Source of the DNA: an uncultured Leucobacter sp.
Lineage (GTDB): Bacteria > Actinomycetota > Actinomycetes > Actinomycetales > Microbacteriaceae
DNA length: 13,139 bases
Assembly: GCA_937872275.1 (NCBI GenBank)
Contig: CALMSE010000322.1
Coordinates: 1-13,139 of the forward strand
Direction of reading: 5' to 3'
The notes beneath the pieces are model-generated. The model saw only the letters and a program-made list of their open reading frames with translations. It had not been told where the DNA came from and did not search any database. The translations under genes and the position numbers were made by a program. This document shows, piece after piece, positions 1 through 6,452 of the stretch (positions are counted from its first letter, which is position 1; every line of letters starts with the position of its first letter).

Positions 1-2272
1 GGGAGCCCGCGATGCGCGCGTCCGGCGCGTCGGCCGGCCAGCCGGCGTGCTCCAGCTCGCGCGCGAGCCCCTCCCCCTCGACGTCGAAGGCGGGGAGGAC
101 GCGGTCGAGCCACCTCGGCATGCGCCAGGCGCGATCGCCCAGCATCTGCAGCACGGCGGGCACGAGCGTCATGCGCACCACGAAGGCGTCGACGAACACG
201 CCCACCGCGAGTCCCAGCGCGATCACCTTGATCGAGGGGTCGCCCTCGGGCACGAAGGCGGCGAAGACCGCGAACATGATGATCGCTGCCGCCGTGACGA
301 CGCGCGCCGAGCCGACGAAGCCGCGGCGTATCGCGGTGCGGCTGTCCGAGCCGTGCACGACCTCTTCGCGGATGCGCGACACGAGGAACACCTCGTAGTC
401 CATGGCGAGGCCGAAGAGCACACCCATCAGAATGATCGGCATGAAGCTCAGCACGGGTCCCGCGTGATGCACGTTGAAGAGGTCCGCGAACCATCCCCAC
501 TGGAACACGGCGACGACCGCGCCGAACGCGGCGCCGACCGAGAGCAGATACCCGAGCGTCGCCTTGATCGGCACCCAGATGCTGCGGAACACCATGGTCA
601 GGAGGATGAGCGAGAGTCCGACCACCAGGATGCCGAAGGGCAGGAGCGCCTCGAAGAGCAGCTGCGAGACGTCGATGCCGACCGCGGTGAAGCCGGTGAC
701 GGCGAGGCTCACCCCGTATCTCTCGAGCCACTCGTCGTGGTGCGCGCGCAGCTCGGCGACGAGATCGGCCGTGCTCTCGGCCTGGGGCCCCTCCTCGGGC
801 ACCACCTGGATGATGCCGGTGTCGGCGCCCTGGTTCGGCGTGGCGAGCGGCACGTCGGCGACGCCGGGGATGGCGCGCACCTCGTCGGCGAGATCCTCCA
901 TGAGCCCGAGCGGATCGGTGCTCGTGATGATCGAGCCCGTGAGCAGCAGCGGGCCGTTCGCGCCCTCGCCGAAGTGCTCGCCGGTGAGCTCGTAGGTGAC
1001 GCGCGCGGGGTCGCCGGGCTCGAGGGTCTCCGCGCCGGGCAGGGCGAGGCGCAGGCTCGCAGCCGGGACGGCGGCGACGCCGAGCACGACGAGCACCGCG
1101 ATCACGGTGACGAGGGGCTTCGCGGTGACGGCCCTCACCCAGCCGGCGAAGAAGCGCTCGGCGCGGCTCGGCTTCGGACTCGGCGCGGAGGCGGGGCCGG
1201 ATCGCGCCTCGCCGGCCGCGGGGTCGACGGCGAGCGCGCGCCGTTGTCTGCGCGGCAGGATCCTCATGCCGACCATCGCGAGGATCGCGGGGGTGAGCGT
1301 GATCGCGATCAGCACCGCCACCGCGACGCCCGCCGCGGCCGCGACGCCGAGCGCGGTGAGGAAGGGGATGCCCGCGACCGAGAGGCCGAGGAGCGCGATG
1401 ATGACGGTGAGCCCCGCGAACACGACGGCGCTGCCGCTCGTCGCGGTGGCGCGCGCGATCGACTCGCGCACGTCGAGCCCGGCGCGCAACTGCTCCTGGT
1501 GGCGGCTCACGATGAAGAGGGTGTAGTCGATGCCGACGGCGAGGCCCAGCATGAGGGCGAGCATCGGGGTGGTCGAGGTCATCGGGGCGAAGGCGGTCGT
1601 GAAGTAGATGCCCGCGACCGAGATGCCGACGCCGAGGATCGCGATGACGAGCGGCATGCCGGCCGCGATGAGCGAGCCGAGCGTGAAGACGAGCACGATG
1701 AAGGCGATGACGACGCCGATCGCCTCGGTGGCGCTGAAGCCGGGGATCGAGGTGGAGAAGACGTCGCCGCCGTATGAGGTCTGGGTTCCCGCGGGCAGGT
1801 CCCGCTGCAGCTCGTCGGTGACGCGCTCGATGCCCTCGGCGGTGCTTGCGGGTACGTCGGAGACGCTCGCCTCGATCTGGATCGTGAGGAGCGCGGCGCG
1901 GCCGTCATCGCTCAGCCCGCTCGCCGCCACCTCCGCGAAGGGCGTGGAGACGGCGGTGACCTCGTCGAGGCCCTCGAGCTCGGCTGCGGCGTCGACGATG
2001 GCCTGGCGGTAGGGATCCGCGTCGACCCGCGCGCCCTCGGGCGCGACCACGATGATGCGCGCGCTCGATCCGCTCACCTCGGGGAAGGTGCGGCCGAGCG
2101 TGTCGATGGCGGCCTGCGACTCGGTGCCGGGGATCGTGATGGGGGCGTTCGCCCCCTGGGCGAAGAGGCCGGCGCCGGCGCCGAGCAGCGCGAGCAGCAC
2201 CAGCCAGGCGCCGAGCACCACGAAGCGCGCGCGGGCCGCCCAGCGGCCGAGGGCGTAGAGCAGAGAGGACAT
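1..2272 (-). CDS. MMPL/RND-family membrane transporter, 3' end cut by window edge
   Basis: The frame runs open from ATG at 2272 to the left edge, giving 757 visible residues; the C-terminal end is missing. The protein begins with a hydrophobic segment (FVVLGAWLVLLALLGAGAG), followed by a large extracytoplasmic region and two blocks of several membrane segments. Each block carries the MMPL GxxxDY signature: GLAVGIDYTLF with Asp249 and GLAMDYEVF with Asp625. These acidic residues sit in the proton-relay helices of MMPL/RND pumps. The duplicated layout and the length fit the family (about 700-800 residues). An AAGGA lies five bases before the ATG and supports this start. MMPL proteins export lipids, siderophores or toxic compounds using the proton gradient; the cargo here is unknown. 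The two inverted repeats upstream suggest control by a TetR-type repressor. I see no frameshift. It is probably transcribed separately from the catabolic operon, because a hairpin and a 297-base gap lie between them. Confidence 0.93.
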   Translation of the reverse strand, partial: MSSLLYALGRWAARARFVVLGAWLVLLALLGAGAGLFAQGANAPITIPGTESQAAIDTLGRTFPEVSGSSARIIVVAPEGARVDADPYRQAIVDAAAELEGLDEVTAVSTPFAEVAASGLSDDGRAALLTIQIEASVSDVPASTAEGIERVTDELQRDLPAGTQTSYGGDVFSTSIPGFSATEAIGVVIAFIVLVFTLGSLIAAGMPLVIAILGVGISVAGIYFTTAFAPMTSTTPMLALMLGLAVGIDYTLFIVSRHQEQLRAGLDVRESIARATATSGSAVVFAGLTVIIALLGLSVAGIPFLTALGVAAAAGVAVAVLIAITLTPAILAMVGMRILPRRQRRALAVDPAAGEARSGPASAPSPKPSRAERFFAGWVRAVTAKPLVTVIAVLVVLGVAAVPAASLRLALPGAETLEPGDPARVTYELTGEHFGEGANGPLLLTGSIITSTDPLGLMEDLADEVRAIPGVADVPLATPNQGADTGIIQVVPEEGPQAESTADLVAELRAHHDEWLERYGVSLAVTGFTAVGIDVSQLLFEALLPFGILVVGLSLILLTMVFRSIWVPIKATLGYLLSVGAAFGAVVAVFQWGWFADLFNVHHAGPVLSFMPIILMGVLFGLAMDYEVFLVSRIREEVVHGSDSRTAIRRGFVGSARVVTAAAIIMFAVFAAFVPEGDPSIKVIALGLAVGVFVDAFVVRMTLVPAVLQMLGDRAWRMPRWLDRVLPAFDVEGEGLARELEHAGWPADAPDARIAGS

Positions 2273-2306
2273 GCCGATCCTTCGCATCGGAATCGGAGCC
2301 GCGCGG

Positions 2307-2318
2307 CACGGCGCCGTG
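2307..2318. repeat. 12-bp perfect palindrome in the MMPL leader
   Basis: CACGGCGCCGTG is its own reverse complement. It lies 35 bases upstream of the MMPL start codon, between the operators and the ribosome binding site, so it would fall in the untranslated leader of the transcript. It could be a small regulatory hairpin or a protein site, but GC palindromes of this size are not rare in such DNA. Confidence 0.35.
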
Positions 2319-2351
2319 TCGGAGCGCGGCGCCGGCTCCGGTGCACGGTTC

Positions 2352-2367
2352 GATACATTGATGTATC
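2352..2367. promoter_or_regulatory. Operator-like inverted repeat 1, proximal to the MMPL gene
   Basis: GATACATTGATGTATC consists of two perfect 7-base arms (GATACAT/ATGTATC) around a 2-base centre. It is an AT-rich island in very GC-rich DNA, 80 bases upstream of the MMPL ATG. Size and symmetry fit a dimeric helix-turn-helix repressor of the TetR type, which commonly controls MMPL/RND exporters. No regulator gene is present in the window to confirm this. Confidence 0.72.
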
Positions 2368-2373
2368 CGTTTC

Positions 2374-2389
2374 AATACACCAATGTATC
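2374..2389. promoter_or_regulatory. Operator-like inverted repeat 2, distal to the MMPL gene
   Basis: AATACACCAATGTATC matches the reverse complement of the first operator (GATACATCAATGTATC) at 14 of 16 positions. One arm is degenerate and the other (ATGTATC) is intact. The two site centres are exactly 22 bp apart, about two helical turns, so two dimers would bind the same face of the DNA. This spacing makes chance unlikely and argues for a real paired operator. Confidence 0.68.
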
Positions 2390-2447
2390 CGCCGTTGCTC
2401 GGAGCTTGCTGGGTTCTCGCACGAGCGACTCGGGCGAGGCGCGGGAC

Positions 2448-2479
2448 GCGCAGGCCCCGGGGTGCGCAGGCCCCGGGGT
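2448..2479. repeat. Perfect 16-bp tandem duplication
   Basis: The unit GCGCAGGCCCCGGGGT occurs twice back to back (2448-2463 and 2464-2479), followed by a partial third copy (ACGCAGG, 2480-2486). Each unit contains the palindrome CCCCGGGG. It lies between the operon's terminator-like hairpin and the MMPL operators, in non-coding DNA. It may be a replication-slippage product; a regulatory role is not shown. Confidence 0.6.
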
Positions 2480-2522
2480 ACGCAGGCGCGCGGGCACTGG
2501 GGAGCGCGCCGCCCCGGGACGA

Positions 2523-2558
2523 CGAATGCGGGCACCCCCGAGGGGATGCCCGCATTCG
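2523..2558 (-). terminator. Strong hairpin after hydantoinase B, probable operon terminator
   Basis: A perfect 12-bp stem (CGAATGCGGGCA at 2523-2534 paired with TGCCCGCATTCG at 2547-2558) encloses a 12-base loop that can itself form a few more G-C pairs. It begins 11 bases after the TAG of the last operon gene. There is no clear T-run after it on the minus strand. Many actinobacterial terminators lack one, but this leaves attenuation or mRNA 3'-end stabilisation as alternatives. Confidence 0.68.
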
Positions 2559-2569
2559 GGGATGAGGGG

Positions 2570-4336
2570 CTACGCGCCGCGGAGCGCCGCGGTGGCCGCC
2601 TCGTCGACCTGGCCGGCCTCGTCGATCACGACCCCGTAGTCGTCGCGCGCCGACTCCACGGAGACGTAGCCGTAGCGGACCTCCTCCGCCACGCGCTCCG
2701 CCGGCCGGCGGTGCGGATCGCCGAAGCCGCCGCCGCCGCCCGCGAGCTCCCGGAAGACCGTGCCCGCGGGGATGCCCGTCACCAGATCCTTGTTCAGCGG
2801 CCGCAGGGCTTCGCCGTCGGGGTAGGCGAACTCGATGAGGTTCACCGCGCCCGGCAGGCCGCCGCGCAGCCCCTGCGCGGCGAACTCGGGCTCGTCGCCG
2901 TCGCCGAAGATGCTCGCCTGCACGCCGCTCGACATGACGCGGAAGCGCGACTCGACGCCGAGTCCGCCGCGCCACTCGCCCGGCCCCGCCGAATCGGTGG
3001 CGTACTCGAACTGCTCGACGAAGAGCGGCGTCATGATCTCGAACATCTCGGGATCCTGGGCGCCGAGCGCGCCGCCGGAGGCGATGAGCCCGATGTGGTC
3101 GAAGCCGTCCACCCCCTGAGTGCCCCCGCTGCCGCCCTTCGAGGAGTTGATGAGGATGTCGACGAAGGGCTCGCCGGTCGCCTCGTTCATGCCGTTCATG
3201 ATGGCGCACAGCAGCGGGTTCCAGCCGGCGGTGACCCGATCCGGCAGCACGTCCGCGAGCGCGGCCATGATCGCCGAGCAGATCTGGTCGGACAGGTGGT
3301 TGCCGTAGCCCGACGCCGCCGGGTACCGGCAGTTGAGGAAGCACCCCTCCGGAACCGTGACGTCGATGCAGCGCATGATGCCGTCGTTGTGGGGGATCTC
3401 CACCCCCGCGATCATGAAGAAGGTCACCATCACCGACGACAGCGTCACGGCGAGCGGCGCGTTCACGTACCCCGGCGTCTGCGGGTCGGTGCCCGTGAAG
3501 TCGAAGGAGATGCGGTCGCCCTTCACCTCGATGCGCACCCGCAGGGTCATGCGGCTGCCGGGCGTGATGCCGTCGTAGTTGACGACCCACGAGTGCGCGT
3601 AGACGCCGTCGGGGATCAGCTCGACGACCTGAGCAGCCGTCGCCTCGGCCGCATCGAGCATGTGCTCGACGACCGCCTCGAAGGTCGGAATGGAGTAGCG
3701 CCCCACCAGCTCCTGCAGCTCGCGCTCGCCCACCGTGCAGGCGCCGATCATGGCGCGCACGTCGTGCTCGACCATGGCGAGGCGCACGTTGCCGAAGATG
3801 AGGTCCCAGACGTCCTCGCGCACCTCGCCCGCCTCCATGATCTTCACGGCGGTGATGCGCAGCGCCTCCTGCCAGATCTCGGTGGCGTCCGGGTTGTAGC
3901 CGCCGGCCACCGCGCCGCCCACATCCGCCTGGTGCGCGGTGATCATCGTCCAGGCGATGTGCCGACCCTCGAAGAAGACGGGCTTCATGATCTTCCAGTC
4001 GGCGGGCTGGTTGCCGCCGGTGAAGGGATCGTTGTGGAGGATCACGTCGCCCTCGGCGACTTTGCCGGCGAACTTCTTCGCCACGTACTGCATGGTCGGT
4101 GCCGCGGCGTAGCCGAGGATCGGGATGTACTCCGTCTGTTCGATGAGCGTGCCGTCGGCCGCGTAGATGCCGAGGGAGAAGTCGCGCCCCTCGACGAGCA
4201 GCGGGGAGCGCGCGCTGCGCTCGATGACGAGGCCCATGCGTTCGCCGATCGCTCGGATGCGGCTCGACACGACCGACACCAGCACCGGATTCAGTGCGGC
4301 CTCGTCGCGGGATGCGGTCTGCTGGTTCGTCATCAT
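2570..4336 (-). CDS. Hydantoinase/5-oxoprolinase B-type subunit (HyuB-like)
   Basis: The 588-residue product has the normal length for the B subunit of ATP-dependent N-methylhydantoinase/oxoprolinase, which hydrolyses a lactam or imide ring after the A subunit activates it by phosphorylation. Family hallmarks include GDVILHNDPFTGG (residues 96-108), AHQADVGG (134-141), GGYNPDATEIWQEALRI soon after, and near the C-terminus the glycine-rich GGGGGFGDP block followed by the VSVESARDDYGVV segment. In the usual GGTHLPD motif the His is Gln110 here while Asp113 is kept; in the usual AHHAD the first His is kept (His135) and the second is Gln136. It is probably cytoplasmic. The start ATG overlaps the TGA of the A-subunit gene as ATGA, and AAGGA lies five bases upstream, so the two subunits should be translationally coupled. 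A second ATG follows immediately. Carboxylases and caprolactamase share this fold, so the substrate is not fixed by homology. Confidence 0.93.
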   Translation of the reverse strand: MMTNQQTASRDEAALNPVLVSVVSSRIRAIGERMGLVIERSARSPLLVEGRDFSLGIYAADGTLIEQTEYIPILGYAAAPTMQYVAKKFAGKVAEGDVILHNDPFTGGNQPADWKIMKPVFFEGRHIAWTMITAHQADVGGAVAGGYNPDATEIWQEALRITAVKIMEAGEVREDVWDLIFGNVRLAMVEHDVRAMIGACTVGERELQELVGRYSIPTFEAVVEHMLDAAEATAAQVVELIPDGVYAHSWVVNYDGITPGSRMTLRVRIEVKGDRISFDFTGTDPQTPGYVNAPLAVTLSSVMVTFFMIAGVEIPHNDGIMRCIDVTVPEGCFLNCRYPAASGYGNHLSDQICSAIMAALADVLPDRVTAGWNPLLCAIMNGMNEATGEPFVDILINSSKGGSGGTQGVDGFDHIGLIASGGALGAQDPEMFEIMTPLFVEQFEYATDSAGPGEWRGGLGVESRFRVMSSGVQASIFGDGDEPEFAAQGLRGGLPGAVNLIEFAYPDGEALRPLNKDLVTGIPAGTVFRELAGGGGGFGDPHRRPAERVAEEVRYGYVSVESARDDYGVVIDEAGQVDEAATAALRGA

Positions 4337-6450
4337 CCACGTCCTTCCTGGGGGAGGTTCTCTCGGTCGAAGCCCTTCGCCACCATGAGGTAGCTGCCGG
4401 AGGGGTGCAGCTCGATGTCGAAGTATTCGGGCACGAAGATCGTCGTGGTCGGCTCCTCGATGATCGCCGGCCCCTCGATGCGGTTCGCGGGGCTGAGCAC
4501 CGATCCGTCGTAGACGGGGATCTCGACCTTCCGCCGCTCGGACTGCAGGTAGGCGGCGCGGGTGCCCTTGGGCTTCTGGTTCTCGGGCGCCACGTCGCTC
4601 GCGAGGTCGAGCGAGATCCGCCCGCCCGATCCGACCGCCTGCACGCGCAGGCTCATCAGCTCGACGTCCTCGCCGGGCTGCGCGAAGCCGTAGAGCTGCT
4701 CGTGGCTGGCGTGGAAGAGCTCGGCGATGCGCGAGACCCGCTCGGGATGCGCCGCGTCGATGTCGTCGACGTCGAAGCTGACGGTGACCTCGTGGTGCTG
4801 CCCGGGGTACCGCACATCCGCGGAGACGACATAGGTGCGATCCGCCTCTGCGACGCCCTCGTCGGCGAGCAGCGCGTCGCCCTCGCGCACCATCTCGTCG
4901 ACGAGGCCCGCCGAATAGGCGAGGTCGATCTCTGAGAGCCGGCTCGCGAAGCCCCGCACGAAGTCGTGCCGCAGGTCGGCGACGAGCATGCCCGAGGCGC
5001 AGAGCACCGACGAGAGTCGCGGGATGACGACGATGGGGATCTCGAGCTCGTGGGCGATCATGCCCGCGTGGATCGGGCCGGCGCCGCCCGCGACCACCAT
5101 CGGGAACTCGCGCGGATCGTAGCCCCGCTCGACCGAGACGTTCTTCGTGCCGGCGCCCATCTGCAGGTTCACCAGCTCGTAGACGCCGGCGGCGGCCTCG
5201 AGCGCGTCGATGCCGAGCGGCTCCGCGATCCTCGACCGCAGCGCCTCCTCGGAGAGGTCGGCTCGCAGCTGCTTGCGGCCGCCGAGGAAGTAGTCGGGGT
5301 CGAGGTAGCCGAGCACGATGTTCGCGTCGGTGACCGTCGGCTCGACCCCGCCCTGGTCGTAGGCGGCGGGGCCCGGGACCGCGCCCGCACTGCGGGGGCC
5401 GACCCGCAGCATGTCGCCCTGGTCGATCCAGGCGATGGATCCGCCGCCGGATCCGATCGTGTGCACGTGGGTGGTGGGCAGGGCGATGACGTGACGGTTG
5501 ATCTCGCCCTCGCGGGTGATCTGCACCTCTCCGCCGAGCACCAGGGAGGCGTCGAAGCTCGTGCCGCCCATGTCGACGACCGTGCAGTTCTCCCAGCCCT
5601 GGCGCCGCACGAACTCGTGCGCCGCGACCGGGCCCGCCGCCGGCCCCGACATCGTGATCGTGGCCGGCAGGTGCGCGACGTTCGCCGGCTGGGTGATGCC
5701 TCCGTTGGACTGCATCACCATCAGCGTGCCGGCGAAACCGCCTCCCGCCAGGCGCGAGATGATCTCGGCCATGTAGCGTTCGACGATGGGGCCGAGGTAG
5801 GCGTTCATCACCGTGGTGCTGACGCGCGGATAGATGCGCACCTGCGGCAGCACCTCGGAGGAGACGGAGAGGAAGAGATCGGGAGCGATCTCCTCGATGA
5901 TCTCGCGAGCCCGCTGCTCGTGCGCTCCGTTCGTGTACGAGTGCATGAAGCAGACCGCCAGCGCCTGCACTCCGTCGGCCACGAGAGCCCCGACCGCGGC
6001 GCGCAGCCCGGCCTCGTCGAGCTCGGTGACGACCTCGCCCGAGACGTCGATGCGGCCGGCAACGCCCATCCGGCGGTCTCGAGGCACGAGCGGCGCGGGC
6101 GCCGCATACTTGTTGTTGTAGAGGTGCTCGCGGCTGCGGATGCCGCGCCGCATCTCGAGGATGTCGCGCACACCCTCGGTGGTGAGGAGGCCCGTCGGAG
6201 CCCCCGCACCCGTGAGCACGGCGTTGGTCGCGACCGTCGTGCCGTGCACGATGAGGTCGATGCTGCCGAAGAACGCCTCAGGCGCGAGGCCTTCGAGCTC
6301 CGCGAGATCGCGCAGGCCCTGGAGGATGCCCTCGGCCGGGTCGGACGGCACGGACGGCGTCTTGTGCTGACGCCGGAACCCGCCGCCGGTCTCGGTGAGC
6401 ACGAGGTCGGTGAAGGTACCCCCGACGTCGACTCCTACCGTGTAGGTCAT
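4333..6450 (-). CDS. Hydantoinase/5-oxoprolinase A-type subunit (HyuA-like)
   Basis: The 705-residue protein has the standard length of the A subunit, which has an acetate/sugar-kinase/Hsp70-actin fold and phosphorylates the substrate's amide oxygen with ATP. Visible family elements are GVDVGGTFTD (6-15, first phosphate loop), GTTVATNAVLTG (70-81), the SNGG and TMSGPAAGP region (248-274), VVDMGGTSFD (291-300, second phosphate loop), the GSGGGSIAW segment, RVGPRSAGAVPGPA (349-362), and GGAGPIHA (455-462). The frame is open far upstream, but the family N-terminus begins exactly at the ATG at 6450. AAAGGA lies 10 bases upstream, a rather long spacing. The gene starts two bases after the stop of the M24-fold gene and ends in an ATGA overlap with the B subunit. 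Members act on N-methylhydantoin, 5-oxoproline or lactams, and relatives are carboxylases (acetone, acetophenone). Here the racemase-fold neighbour favours a hydantoin-like or other cyclic amide. Confidence 0.94.
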   Translation of the reverse strand: MTYTVGVDVGGTFTDLVLTETGGGFRRQHKTPSVPSDPAEGILQGLRDLAELEGLAPEAFFGSIDLIVHGTTVATNAVLTGAGAPTGLLTTEGVRDILEMRRGIRSREHLYNNKYAAPAPLVPRDRRMGVAGRIDVSGEVVTELDEAGLRAAVGALVADGVQALAVCFMHSYTNGAHEQRAREIIEEIAPDLFLSVSSEVLPQVRIYPRVSTTVMNAYLGPIVERYMAEIISRLAGGGFAGTLMVMQSNGGITQPANVAHLPATITMSGPAAGPVAAHEFVRRQGWENCTVVDMGGTSFDASLVLGGEVQITREGEINRHVIALPTTHVHTIGSGGGSIAWIDQGDMLRVGPRSAGAVPGPAAYDQGGVEPTVTDANIVLGYLDPDYFLGGRKQLRADLSEEALRSRIAEPLGIDALEAAAGVYELVNLQMGAGTKNVSVERGYDPREFPMVVAGGAGPIHAGMIAHELEIPIVVIPRLSSVLCASGMLVADLRHDFVRGFASRLSEIDLAYSAGLVDEMVREGDALLADEGVAEADRTYVVSADVRYPGQHHEVTVSFDVDDIDAAHPERVSRIAELFHASHEQLYGFAQPGEDVELMSLRVQAVGSGGRISLDLASDVAPENQKPKGTRAAYLQSERRKVEIPVYDGSVLSPANRIEGPAIIEEPTTTIFVPEYFDIELHPSGSYLMVAKGFDRENLPQEGRG

Positions 6451-6452
6451 AC

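Larger units (their letters stand above)
2273..2569. other. Intergenic region between the operon end and the MMPL gene
   Basis: This 297-base stretch has no credible coding sequence. Read on the minus strand from right to left it holds a hairpin just after the hydantoinase B stop codon, a 16-bp tandem duplication, two inverted-repeat operators, a 12-bp perfect palindrome and the MMPL ribosome binding site. The operator zone is clearly more AT-rich than its surroundings, which marks it as the promoter/control region of the MMPL gene. I could not assign a single convincing -35/-10 pair. A TTGAAA lies between the operators, but its downstream partner is badly spaced. Confidence 0.7.

Noticed and set aside
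47..1777. Long plus-strand open frame (576 codons) opposite the MMPL gene
   Set aside because: Its product is a low-complexity run of Arg, Asp, Glu, His and Gly, as expected when a GC-rich gene is read on the opposite strand. The minus strand encodes a clear MMPL protein with two GxxxDY motifs.
2074..2535. Possible small minus-strand gene in the gap before the MMPL gene
   Set aside because: The predicted peptide is Arg/Pro/Ser-rich without any motif, runs through the tandem repeat and both operators, and overlaps the MMPL start in another frame.
2271..2639. Plus-strand frame of 122 codons that could have been a divergent regulator for the MMPL gene
   Set aside because: It starts on the complement of the MMPL start codon, has no helix-turn-helix pattern, and passes through the operators and the terminator hairpin. 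A TetR regulator of about 190-220 residues would be expected.
1905..4340. Minus-strand 811-codon frame spanning the MMPL start, the gap and the B-subunit gene
   Set aside because: It is the alternative frame of two real genes, full of Arg-rich low-complexity sequence, and crosses the terminator and operators. No homology pattern is visible.
2462..4393. Long plus-strand open frame (643 codons) antisense to the hydantoinase B gene
   Set aside because: No recognisable domain and a skewed Arg/Asp/His/Val/Ala composition; it is a mirror of the well-supported B subunit.
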